64,000 nucleotides of DNA from Nephrocerus scutellatus (taxonomy: Eukaryota > Arthropoda > Insecta > Diptera > Pipunculidae). Position 1 is the stretch's first letter. Every line of letters begins with the position of its first letter. The notes under the pieces are model-generated. The model made no database searches and was not told the origin of the DNA. It saw nothing but the letters and a program-made list of their open reading frames with translations. Below, piece after piece: positions 37,830-49,539 of the stretch. The stretch lies in the NCBI GenBank assembly GCA_947095585.1, contig OX352761.1, forward strand, positions 114,811,890 through 114,875,889. Direction: 5' to 3'. The position numbers and the translations under genes are program-made.

Positions 37830-39535
37830 TCGGGAAGTGTGTCACTTAAATGAAACAAAAAATGGTGACAAAACTGCTAATAAAAACGTTTTCAAAATTA
37901 CAGCAACCCTACGGATACTTTTTAGAGGGCCGTAAAAATTCTGAAGACGACAGCACGGACGAATAATTTAAATATCAAAATAATGCTCTTTTGCTATTAA
38001 TTTGGACAGTCCGGGCGTTGAGGTTGTTTCAAAATCAATGATCTTCTTGGAGTTTTGGACAGTTCGAAAGTGGTTGGTTGATTTATCACTTTTGACGATC
38101 AAAAGAGACAACATAAATAAAGTAAATGGTTATTTTATTAAGCCTCTTTTCACTCAAATATAATGTCAATAATGAGACTGTTAGAAACTTGTATCAAGCT
38201 CCTTAACTAAGGTCTCTCTCTCTTCCAAAATATGACCGTTCATGTGTTTTTATAATACATACCAAAAACTACCAGACAGACATGTGTATCTGATATATAA
38301 ATTTGAAAGTATGTTTGTTTGTTTGTCTTTGATACAAAGCCACACCGTTGATTATATCAATTCAGTTTTCTTTAGGATGCTTCACTGATATGTGGAAGGA
38401 ACCGCAGGCATATTTTCGCCAAACAAAAACTTTTTGGAGGGTTAAAGTACTTAGATGTACTAGGCAATTTATATTAGTTATCTGATTATATAAATTTGAA
38501 CCTATGTTTGTTATTTTTACAGATATTAGTGTTGACTATAGTATAGTTTTCTGGCTGGCTGAGGTAGTAGATGGGCGGAGTGGCGTCATTGTGCGGGTGG
38601 TCAGTGGCCGGTTGGTCAGTTTTGTGGGGGTCAACGGGAGGGGACAGCCGAGAAACGCCGGGTCTTTTCCCATAGCCCTATATGGATTTCTAACCTCATA
38701 CAGATAGTCCTGATAGTTTTTAATTGTGAATTTTTAATAGCTATGTTCCTTTTATAGAGCACAGATGGAAGTAAATGTAGGTACTAGCATATGTAATTAT
38801 CGCTAGTAGCTGTTTCTTTACAAAAACATTCCTGGTATATTTTCAACAATGGCTGCAGAAGGGTCACCCATTATCACTTAATTTTCGTTGAAGTTAAATA
38901 AGAAAGTAGTTTGTTCATGGTAATCAAACCCGAAATATTCGTTCAAAAATCCAAACCTCTTCCTAACGTTTCTTTAATGTTAAAATCGTTTGTATTCGTA
39001 TTTTAGTATCCTCTGAGTACCTTTAAGAAAATTATACCAGCTTAACTATGAATGTTTGTTTAAGAGCTGTGCTGACGTGCAACTAATTTGTCCCAAGAGA
39101 TAAACAATTTAATCAAAATCCCTTGTGCCGGCACGCAAGTCAAATTTATGATTATTACTTGTTCTGTTTTTTTTTCTTTCGTAAAACATCTAGACTGTTG
39201 TATACCAACCACCACCGAAAGTATCGAGCGGACAAAAATTAAAATTAAAATTTTTGTATTTTAGTGTTTTAAAGGCTCATTTGTGAATAAATTTACATAG
39301 GGTTTCATTGGGCAACGATGTTCTATATACTCAAATAGTTTACTCTTATCTAATGTAATTCTGAACTATTTGATTAGACTCCAATATTTTCAATTTTCTT
39401 TTTAGAGAAATATTCGTAATCTGTAGAGAACAAGATAAAACTTTGGCTTTTATATCAAATTCACGAATGAAATTTAAAAATATTAATCTTTTTCAAAGTA
39501 AATACATACTTTCTTTTCAGAATACGAAATATGAC
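37830..39535. other. Long spacer, one G-rich block
   Basis: 38555-38665 is G-rich (GCGGGTGGTCAGTGGCCGG, GGGGGTCAACGGG) and ends in GAAACGCCGGGTCTTTT. It may be a reversed relative of the C-rich block at 29925. No gene is recognised. Confidence 0.4.
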
Positions 39536-39539
39536 GGAG

Positions 39540-39740
39540 AAAACCTTTTTAAAAACTTTTATTTTTCTGTCTCAAATTCTTTGAGATTAATTTCAACCGA
39601 CTTTTATACGTCCTAGAGAGCTGAAATTTTGTGAGCAGCTCGGTCTCATGGGCCATTTCTGAGATCCCGCGTGTGATGCATTTGGCGTATCACGAGTAGC
39701 GCGTGTCACGCGTGCAAAAATTGGTTGTTTCAACTTATGT
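39540..39740 (+). repeat. Tandem-unit repeat family 2, one unit
   Basis: TTTATACGTCCTAGAGAGC, then GAAATTTTGTGAGCAGCTC and GCGTGTCACGCGTGC match a unit of the copy at 34110-34690. Confidence 0.65.
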
Positions 39741-40294
39741 CAGTTCCATTTTAAAAAACAATTTTCTTTGACTGACATCAGTGGATTACATTTCATTTAA
39801 TATCCGTCGCTATCGATATCTTTTTCTCTTGCAAATAAAATCCTTTTTCCAACACAACTGTCAAGCTTGAAATTGAATTGAAAAAGTTTATATAGTTGCA
39901 AGGCAAGGCAAGGAAATTGCAAAAGTTTTTCATATCATCTGGCCTTCACAAACTGCGACTTTAATCTTATTTCATAACTATGATCTGTTAATCTTGATTT
40001 TGATGATTAAGTACGAAAACAGGTATATTATTAAATAAATGTAACCTATAAAATAAAGACGAATACGTGATCCGAAATAGTATATTACAAAACGAGCGAG
40101 GAAAGTGGAGTTTATCGTGCGAGGTAGAAGCTTGAAGAAGCAATCAAACGAGCACGATGAGCACTTTTCTGCGAGTAATACGCCGACAAAAACCGGTTTT
40201 TCTGCTAAACCGGTTATGCGCAATTGAAAATTACTCTGGGAATGTTTGTTCGCTGTGACTGCAGTAAATAACAAAAGTATTTCATATGTTAACT
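39741..40294. other. Spacer without recognised features
   Basis: No gene or repeat is recognised. The sequence is somewhat less AT-rich than its surroundings after about 40080. Confidence 0.4.
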
Positions 40295-40297
40295 CAC

Positions 40298-40475
40298 TAG
40301 TGTGTATATAAGGGCTACTTTCGAAGCTAGGTCACTTTCGTCTATGGGCGTGTGAAAAAATTGTTTAAACGCTAAGTGCACACAGCCCACAGCAGTATAT
40401 AAAAAAATTTTTGGGCAGTGGCTGAATCAGTATTATTCCACACAACTCAGGTACGCGGAGGAAGAAAATGTGAGT
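40298..40475 (+). promoter_or_regulatory. Possible core promoter and 5' exon
   Basis: TGTATATAAGGG near 40301-40312 is a good TATA box. About 160 bp downstream is a strong donor, GAAAAT|GTGAGTAAG (about 40469). No downstream coding exon could be linked to it, so it may be a chance match or part of a transposon. Confidence 0.2.
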
Positions 40476-40879
40476 AAGTTTTATACCAATAGAACAATTC
40501 GGCCACCGCTTAGCTCGCCTAACTACATATATGATATTGCTAGAAACCTACTCTTTCTACTACTGTCTACTCTTTCCATCAAAACATTCAAACTCCAGTT
40601 TGAATATGATATGTAATCGAAGTTTAAAAAATGCCAAACCATAAACTACCAAAGTAAACAACAGTTCAAACAATTCAGATGCAAACCGTTTGGTTTAAAG
40701 AATGGATGGACTTAGCATAGGAAAGCATAGGGCGGCAACAAGATACCTCCATCTGTCCCGATTCGCCACAAGGGGCTTTAGCTGTAACCACGTACAAATA
40801 TTCTGAGCTTATATGTAAAAGAGCATTTGGAAAATCATGGGGGCTGAGTCAGAAAATGGTAGACTGGTTGTAAACGATA

Positions 40880-41240
40880 ATGGCTTTAGCTTTAACCACG
40901 TACAAATATTCTGAGCTTTCTCCAATATAGTTGACCTACATGTTGTTTTTGGTCTTTCAACACGCCTTGCACTCTGAGGAATCCATTCAAAAAATTATTT
41001 GGCGATCTTATTGTCTGGTTTCCGTAATGTGTGGCCAATCCAACGCCATTTTCATTTCTTGATGTCTGCATACACCTTTTTGACCGGTCCTATTCCACAT
41101 CTCGACGTTTGATATGGTTTGTATCTAACAGATCTTCAGAATGTACCGCAGACACCAATTAACGAAAGCCTGCAACCAGCTCGAGATGTTGGCAGAGCAC
41201 TTCCATGCTTCACAGGCGTATAATATCACTCAAACAAATT
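40880..41240 (-). mobile_element. RTE-like LINE fragment
   Basis: The minus strand encodes MALDWPHITETRQ and, in another frame, WRWIGHTLRKPDNKIAK, followed by EWIPQSARRVERPKTT. This is the C-terminal region of RTE-like ORF2. Confidence 0.7.
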
Positions 41241-41309
41241 ATTTTCGAGATGAATATTCTAATTAAGGAAACTTGGACTATCTTTTGACTAAGAAGGGAA
41301 CTGCTAAGA

Positions 41310-41716
41310 CTAAGACTATAAACTTTATACCGCACAGATAACTTTATATGTAGCAACTGCAATGTGGACGAACGTGAAGACATTTACCACTTTGTTAGCA
41401 GAATCCCGATTATAAAGGAGATAAGAAAAAAATATCCTCGGAAGGGATTACCTAACAAACGAGCAAATCATTGAACTTATGAACGAAATAATTGTTATAA
41501 AACTCTTTCAATTTTGTAAAATTGCACTCTCTTACTGGTAACTTTTGAATAATAAACAACAAAAGTAAAAAACATACATTATCAACATTTGGAGTTTCTT
41601 TTAAATATTGCCACACAAGCAGACAACACAGTCTTGCTCTATTGATTTTTTAAACTATATTTGTAAATAGTCTTGAATAATAAAACTCATTTGAATCTAA
41701 TCTAATCTAAATCTAA
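41310..41716 (+). mobile_element. LINE 3' end with (TCTAA)n tail
   Basis: SNCNVDEREDIYHFVSRIPI and DYLTNEQIIELMNEI are the zinc-knuckle-like C-terminal segment of an R1/I-type LINE. Its 3' end is the microsatellite-like AATCTAATCTAATCTAAATC (about 41696-41716), as in LINEs that end in short tandem repeats. Confidence 0.7.
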
Positions 41717-41719
41717 AGA

Positions 41720-43160
41720 CGATTACTTTCAAAAACCACTTATATCCCTAAACAACAAAACGTGACAAACTCAGGAGCAAGAAGCTACTGTAAGAAGCGC
41801 TTTTATTAAGAATAATTGAGCTGGAATTTCGGATGAAATATATACTAACAACTACTCCAACTTGGAAACTACAACGCACAATTTTAGCCTTGTTTAAGTT
41901 CTGTTTGATATGAGACCATCTGGTCTTCAATCTATTGCAGATTATCCCTTGTTGTATACTAATGGCTGTCTTGTACAAACTCTCTGACTTTGCCGTCTTA
42001 GCGTTATTTGGTCAAGTAAATTTGTTGGTTACTTAAATTTTGGACTTTGCCTCCACTTCAAATTTGCATCAACTGTGAAGTATATATTTGAAGAAAGAAT
42101 TAAAACATCTCGAGTGTCTTTTTACTTTAAAAAATTCTCTCTTTTTAACTTTAAAATAATACCATATTTCTGCCATAATTAATGAAAATTAACTTAGCAC
42201 TTGAGAGAATACATCGAAAATTGGTTTAGTAGAGTGTTTCAAAATTAGAGTTATTTTTTGATGAACCTACATACTCATATAATTGAACAAGGTTGTTATA
42301 ACTGCTCCTTACTCAGATGGGTCAACATACCGTGCATTGTTTAATAGTTTTGCACTATCTTCGGTTTACCAGCAAAACATTGAAATGCAGCCATGAAAGT
42401 ACTGTCGTAGATAGATGTGGCACTTCAAAAAATACTACTTAGTTTGCAGTCTTAACTCCATTTACTCTGCAACCGAAACCGTCTTCGACATTTTCACTGT
42501 TTCCATTAGCAAAGGCATTTTTAATTGACATCGATTTAAATACTATAATTTAACACGAAACACATTATTTTAAGCTCAATTTAGTCATAGCACTGACAAA
42601 ATAAAGGGTCGATAGGTTTTTACTTTTAACGCAACACAGCATAGAATTCCGTCCCGGCAAAAATGTTTTTAATAGAATACTCAGTGAACGTCCTTACGAG
42701 TAATCCTTTGTTCTGTTTTCGAGATGCTTTGCTTTTTGTTTGGTTTTATGCACAATTTTTTAGGGGTGAAATAAAGTAATACTCGTATATAACTAAGAAG
42801 ATGACCGACAGCGGCCTCCAACTGAGGGTGGTTCATGTGTTTTGTCAATGAGAGTAGATTTATTTGTTTGTATGATGACTAAAAAACTCCTTTTTTATTC
42901 ATTTTTATATGATTTTACGCCTAAAAATACCGCGAAGTTTAAGCCGAGAAAACAGCGAAACGCCTTAAAAGCTCGACATTCCGACAACGAATGAATTCCA
43001 CTACCCACCAACATACCGCTATTATCCTTTATTGAGCTTGTTGTGCACTAAGCACTAGACAAAGCGGCATATTATTACAACTACAACTACAAGCAACCAC
43101 AAAGCTGCTCCGTTCTCAGCACAGTATTTGCCTCGCTCATGAGTCATGACAATCAGCGAC
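41720..43160. other. Long spacer without recognised features
   Basis: No gene or repeat is recognised. Confidence 0.5.
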
Positions 43161-43169
43161 ACACAAACC

Positions 43170-43205
43170 CATGTGTTTGTTTTTGTTTAAAAATACAAAC
43201 ACATG
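43170..43205. repeat. Perfect 11-bp inverted repeat
   Basis: CATGTGTTTGT and ACAAACACATG separated by 14 nt, just upstream of an ACTATAAATACTCCC motif near 43223. Confidence 0.6.
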
Positions 43206-43739
43206 AGCGTGCAAATCAAAATCACTATAAATACTCCCTTATAGTTATAGCATAGAATTAAATGAATAAACGCCACGGAGGGAGAAATTAAACGGAATTA
43301 AGATGTTGCCAGGTAAAACACTAAAAATAAATATAACTATAATGTCCGATGGAACATTGACAAGTACATTATTTCTTTAAAATGTATTTATAAGTCAACC
43401 TATGGTTATCTGCGGACAAAAAAGAAGGTGTAAGTGAAGATGGTGGAACTGATATTCTAAATGGTTATTTCAGAATAGTTTTCCCACCTCATGAGTTCGT
43501 GGTTGACTAATACAAAATCAATTCAATTTTATGGACAAAAATAAGCAAACTATGCAAACGGATATGTTTTTTAGATAAATCAAAATCAAACAATCATTCT
43601 TTTAAATCTTCCAAATAATAAATTTCGATTCAAACCTGCGTTGCTAGATTTTAATTTTCTAAGGCTTCAACTAAAACTTTGACTTTGTACAAGGAAATTG
43701 TTTAAATTAAAGACTTTTTCTTCTTGCATACAGTCCTAA

Positions 43740-44330
43740 GCTGTTGCTGGCATAACTTGTTTTGTTATACTATGGAAACATTTTAAAACGACGTTTGCAG
43801 CGTCCGTTATAAGGACAAGAATAGCGCCAATTTCACCATCAGGCACGGATGTGTACTCTCACCTATATTTTTTTTGTAATTCTGGATAACGTTATGGCGG
43901 AAACCAACTGCTATACACCAAACGGTATTCAATGGCACTTGAACGAAAGGCCTAACGCAACCACCAATTCTCAAAAAATACAAGTATTCGTCAACAAGTG
44001 TCTACCTCGAATCTGTGGTATTTTTGGCCAAACACGATCTCAAATACAGATCTACTTGCCCTGACAAATAATGAACCAATCTACATCGAAATTAAGCGTA
44101 GGAAATGTCAATGGGTGGGGATAACCCTGTGGAAACCGGACAATGCCATTACGAAAATGGCCTTTGAATGAAACCCTCAAGAAAGACGAAACCCGGGACG
44201 CCCAGTGAACATGCAGATTATTCAAAGGGGAATCGCGTACAGTAGGCGTATGGCGTAAAGTCAAACTGCTGTCGAGAGTCAGACGGCGCTAAACGAAGGT
44301 CGCTTCCGCTCTATGATCCTCCTAGGAGCA
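43740..44330 (+). mobile_element. RTE-like LINE fragment
   Basis: NFTIRHGCVLSPIFFL-like residues (about 43825-43870) and ITLWRKPTA are reverse-transcriptase pieces. IYIEIKRRKCQWVG, LWKPDNAITKMAFE and ERRNPGRPVNMQII (44080-44215) are the C-terminal segment. It is broken by stops. Confidence 0.75.
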
Positions 44331-44937
44331 ATATTTGTTTGTTTGTGGTTTTATTTTTTTTATTATACCGTAAAATAAATAGAGGACCCGAATAAATAAA
44401 TATTGAGAAACATTAAAAAAAACTGCAGGATATAATATTATATTATAAGCACCAAAAAAATAAATACATCTTCTATGAACCTTTTTATATTTTAAAACAA
44501 CCATCAATGATAAATTATAACATCTGGCAGCATCGTATTTCTCTTTCTCTACTGTTATGATTTCACCTTTTTGTGACAAGGGAGTGCTGAAATGAGCTCG
44601 CTCTTCTGTGAATTGGAAATTGGAATACTATGAACATTAAGCAGAATTGCGAATTTCAATGCCAACAAGTTGAAGGATATGGATATCAAGGGATTTTTTG
44701 TGGTGAACTCGTTGTATCGCTTTAGAGCACTGAACCCAGCTGATTTATGTTTACGTATTTGTATAAATGAATATTTAGAATTTTTTGAAACCAGTCAAAT
44801 AACCACCCAAAAGTGCCATGATTATGAGTACAATACTCGTATGTACATAAGTCAATAGAATGCAAAAATGGGATTAATAACCGGCACTAGCAAAATACAA
44901 AGAACCTGCCATAAGTAAACATAATCTTAAATTTCTA
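44331..44937. other. Spacer without recognised features
   Basis: No gene or repeat is recognised. Confidence 0.5.
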
Positions 44938-45048
44938 AGAAAATAAATTGAAACCGTCTACAAACGTGAGGAATGTGATATATTGTAAATTACATTCCTT
45001 CGATTTTTGAGTTTTAATAAAGGGCAGCCCAGCTTATTGCCGTGGCGC
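44938..45048 (+). repeat. Small hairpin element, copy 2
   Basis: It starts AGAAAATAAATTGAAACCG and ends TTATTGCCGTGGCGC, like 29374-29499. The 12-bp stem pairs 44968-44979 with 44989-45000 around the identical 9-nt loop ATATTGTAA. AATAAA is at 45016-45021. No clear target duplication is seen. Confidence 0.8.
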
Positions 45049-45049
45049 T

Positions 45050-46835
45050 TTGTGAATTTTGTGCGGTTATTTATGGCTTGACACTGCCATATCCTACTCA
45101 CAATATAATTTACGTAGGGCGACTAAGAAACACTTTTAAAACAGTTTGAATATAAAACCTACAAGTACTGTGTTCTGTGGCATAACGATAATAAGTTGGA
45201 CCAGCGCGAAAAGGTATGGGAACTCGACTATTTTGAGTCTTTATTAGATTTTTTACATTTTTAATTCTTAATTTGTTTCCCCTAAATCCCTAAAGGATTT
45301 TCAGTTTAAATGTCCAAAAGGCAGGGCGCCAAACGCTCCCGAACTGCTAGTACTGGAATATTGTTATTAAGTACAGTTTTTTAAACTCATACATCAGATC
45401 TAAAGCGTGTTTGTTGTGACTTTAAGTCTTTAAATTGTTGTTGAAATCAAATCTTATCGGTATATTGATTGATATATCAAAGTCATATTCTCAAAGAAAT
45501 TCATTTTTTACTCCTAGCTAGACGAAATTTCGTTATATATATTTAGAGCATTAAAAAGTGTTTTAAAGTGATAGTTTTTGAACTGAAGTCCATGTAAATT
45601 ATTTTTAATATATAGTTTTAGGTTAAATGGAATTGTAATGCACCCCACACTTTCTATAAAAAGCAGGGTAGGAATGTTGTTTTAATAAAAACACAAAACA
45701 CGTACTAGAATAAAAATTAATAAAAACTAAAAATAGCAATTTAAAACACCTAATTAATTTAAGTATTTACATTGGCTATGGAAATATGATCGTTTAAAAA
45801 TCATATTAGCATACCTTAAATATCGTTAGATATTGCTTTTTCTTTTCCATATATTTTTCTTCCTCTTGTTTCAGCACATAACTTTTGTACTTCACATTCA
45901 TAATTTTAACTGAATTCTCTCATTTATGCATATACTACTTCACTGTTCTATTCAACAAAGAAAGACGAAAGACAATTAACTTAAAGAATTTCATACTTAA
46001 CGTATAAAAGCAAGCTCCATCGTCATGGTCTGGCATTGAGGCGACTGAGAGATTTCCCTAGTGTGTTAATAAAAAAAAAGCAAGCAACAAAAGCAAGTAT
46101 TGTTTACAAAAATAGCAAAACCACGCGGTGAGAAAATACAAATTGTATAAGCCAAACAATTCGGTTAAGCTCACCGGAAGCCAGCATTTCAGTCTATTTA
46201 ATTTTCCTTTTTTATTAAATACGGATAAATATATAGAGTGCAAACACTTAAAGGGATGATTCCATGGTTAATTACGAGGAAAAAATCGTATGGGAAGAGT
46301 GTTCTATTTTCACGCTCTGCAGTGCACGTGTTTTATACGTTGCTCGTTTTAATGCGAAGAAACGTATTTTTGACCATACATCACTTCACACCCTGTAACT
46401 CTTCAACTCTTCAGCTACAAGGTATTTTTTGAAAGAAAATTAAATCTTTAAGATCAAGCCATGTATATCTTTTTAAATTCTTAAAGCATTTACCGATATT
46501 GAGGTGTCAAAGTCTTTTTTTAAAACGCGATTATCACGAAAAATGCCTTTCAATACATTTTTTTGACCAATACAATATTAAAGCCGCAAATTCATGGAAC
46601 AATGTTTATGTCAAGATGAGCAGATCTTAAATTAAAAGTTTGTAAAAATGAATTTTACGAAAAAAAAGAAAAGTAATGTAAAACTTTACTCACACATTTA
46701 GTTTTTGAAAAGAATACAAATACAAAGAGATTAGGAATACCGTATTTAATTTCAACATCTAAGATTTAGGTGCTAGACTGTTAAAGAAATTGCTCGTTGA
46801 ATAATTTCTCTTTTCAAGTTTGTTTGAGTCAGTAC
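45050..46835. other. Long spacer without recognised features
   Basis: AT-rich. No gene or repeat is recognised. Confidence 0.5.
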
Positions 46836-46839
46836 TTTG

Positions 46840-47420
46840 CGCATCTCCTGAGCTGATTGTTTAATCGTCCTTCCAAGCTGTTCTGCAGTTTCTATTTCTG
46901 TGGAATATGCAAGCTCTTTGATTCTTCCATAGAAAAAAAACTGGAGGAGTTGGATCCGATGACCTAGGCGGTTAAAGTACCGGACTGTTTATACCAATCG
47001 ATCGGTTTTTTTAATGTTCACCTAAAATTGCAGTAACATTACGTGCACTGTAACAAAGAGCACTATACAGCTAAAAAGTAGCAAGTATCCGTTTGAATTT
47101 TGCCATTCGGGTAGTACGTGAGGACTGATGAAGAATGCTTCCGATGGAGGCACGATCATGATTGTGGGTTTCTAGTATCCACTCAAAAAAGTGGGTCATT
47201 TTAGAAGTCCGTTTAGAGCAGATTCTGCTCTGGAGTGAAGTGGTGTGCATCCGTTCCGAGTGTAATATTCGTTGTACAGTTGCAGTAGAAACACTGAGAC
47301 ACCATGCAACTCTTCTTCTTCTTCATAGTGTATTATTACTCATAACCCGCATTATTTTGTTTTTCAGTTTAGCATCCACTCTATACCTCATCCACGACTT
47401 TGCACTCTTCGGGAATCAAC
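46840..47420 (-). mobile_element. Probable transposase remnant
   Basis: Minus-strand pieces read VAWCLSVSTATVQRILHSER (a helix-turn-helix-like segment), MTHFFEWILETHNHDRASIG and, at the end, YGRIKELAYSTEIETAEQLG. Their order fits a DUF4817-type Tc/mariner transposase from N- to C-terminus with the middle lost. Identity is low, so the call is tentative. Confidence 0.45.
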
Positions 47421-47576
47421 GGACCTAGTTCTTAGTAACCTTTGCTTGGCTATGAAAAATACCTTTCCTGCAGGAAGTCGTCGTTCTGGATAGCGACTTT
47501 GATATTCGGCTTTTGTAATTTCAGAGTGTCCGTTGCAAAACCGATAAATAAATATCATTTCGGCATATTCTCGATT

Positions 47577-47822
47577 GTGGGCGCCGAGGCTCAGTGGAAA
47601 TGCGCATGGCTACTGAGCAGGAGGTTCGTGGTTCGAATCCCAGTAACACCAAAAAGTATTTTTCAAGGTGTCAAAGCTTCTCAGTTCGCCGTTCGGATCT
47701 GGCCTTAAATTTTGTATGTCCCTTCCATTTGTGTCCAAAGGATACATGCACAACACAAATGGTCGCGAGAAGCTAGGCCTTGGCCGCAACGGTCTGTCGC
47801 GCCCGAATATTATTATATTATC
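47577..47822 (+). mobile_element. tRNA-derived SINE copy
   Basis: Head GTGGGCGCCGAGGCTCAGTGG, B box GGTTCGAATCCC (about 47631), shared body and (ATT)n tail. A likely 12-bp target duplication with one mismatch flanks it: ATATTCTCGATT on the left and ATATTATCGATT on the right. Confidence 0.8.
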
Positions 47823-47824
47823 GA

Positions 47825-48600
47825 TTATATAAAATTGTTTTTCTTACACTTGCATTTCACTTAAAAAATCACGTCTTAATAGCAGCAAGAATTAAACAGT
47901 AAACTTCTTGTTTGTTCAATAAAGTAATGCAGTTACAAACCTTGCAAACCGTAACTTTGATCATGCGTATCACATGGTACTAACTCTGTTTCATTCATTT
48001 CTCTATGCGTACTATTCATATTACGGTAATACTGATCTCGTAGTTTTTGTTTCCAATCAAAGAATTAAATTTGTGAGTAAAGCTTTACATTATTTTTGTT
48101 TTTTCTTAAAAATCATTTTACAAACTTTTTGATTTTAGCCCTGCTCGTAATTAACTAAGTATTTGACAAGTAAACAAATACACCCTGTATAGGTACATAA
48201 ACTACTTTTTATGTATTGCAAATTGTCGGCAGGTGAGTAAGCGACTGTCAAGTATTTTGGTTTAATTTAGTCTTTATAACAGACAATTTGGAAATAGAAG
48301 GAACGGTTTCAAAGAATAAAAACATTAGCTCAATTATTTGCTCCTGTTTTCATTAACTTTTTGTAATATATAAATATTATAGTAATGCAAATACACTTTG
48401 CAATTTAATTGTTTTAGTTTTTTTTTGATGCGTCCATGAAAAAAGCAGTTTAATGGCCAAAACCTAAATTTGTGAAATATTTGGCATCAATACCACCCAC
48501 AAGGAATTTTCCCTTGCAGCTACTTAAGACCTCTCTTATGAGTAGCTACTTCTATGCGGCACAAATATACAAACATATTAATTCTCTTCTACAAATATTC
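47825..48600. other. AT-rich spacer
   Basis: No gene or repeat is recognised. Confidence 0.5.
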
Positions 48601-48604
48601 AGAA

Positions 48605-49110
48605 CTAACTCTTCCAGGACGCCTTGCTATCCGCACACATGAGCTCCCGACTTCTGCTTACCACCGCCGCGCCGGGTCATTGGTGTACTGTAACCTCTCC
48701 CTACCAGCCAATAATTTATATCAAAAATGTCAGTAAAATTTGTTTGTAAATATGTATGATGTAAAACTTTTACATTTTTCCTTCACCACTTTTACTCCGG
48801 GGAGGGAGGTGGAGTACTATAGCTTTTAATCGTGCCCCCACCAGCCAAAAATTTATATTGAAAATCTAATAAAAATTGGTTTGTAAATGTATCTGACGGT
48901 AAAATTTTACATTTTTCCATCCTCTATCTTATTATAGGAAGTGTATGGTGGTGTACTATACCTTATAACCTTCCCCCATCTACCAATAATATACATACAT
49001 TGAATATTTCATAAAAATCGGTGGCTGATATTAAAATTTAGTAGTGTACTATAGGATATTACCTTTCCCTAGCTTCCAACAATAATTTAATAATATTAAT
49101 GAATGTGAGT
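48605..49110 (-). mobile_element. Helitron-like element with about 135-bp tandem units
   Basis: Read on the minus strand, it ends CTCATGTGTGCGGATAGCAA, then GGCGTCC and GAGTTAG. This matches the terminus at 55437-55473, with CTAG mutated to TTAG. Four diverged units (heads near 48691, 48826, 48962 and 49062) carry CCAGCCAATAATTTATAT-like sequence and TTTTACATTTTTCC. Confidence 0.65.
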
Positions 49111-49539
49111 TTCTACAAATAATATAAAAACACAATTTCATTTATTATTATTTCCATTGTCAGAAGATTTATTTTAAATTAAAATGTAAGTAAACAGTCA
49201 TGTATTAACTGAATAATTCTGGTAATATTTTATTTTATTTAATTTTCGTTTAGCGAAAAAAAGTTAACTAAAAATGTTTTTTGGATGCTATATACGTTTA
49301 TAAGAACAACAGTCAAAATATTTCATCATTAACAGTATATTAATATAATTTAAAAATACTAGAATTTTTCCTCAAATACGATAAAATTTCAAGATCTCCG
49401 CCATCTACAGGGTTTCTAACACTGCCCGAAACTGTCAAACGAACAAAGCGAGTTAGTTTTAGTGAGTTCATTCCAACATTTTTGCACTCAGGATAACTTT
49501 TTTTTTCTATCCATCGATAGCCACATTAGTTTTTTTTTT
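49111..49539. other. AT-rich spacer
   Basis: No gene is recognised. The missing left part of the Helitron-like element may end here. Confidence 0.4.
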
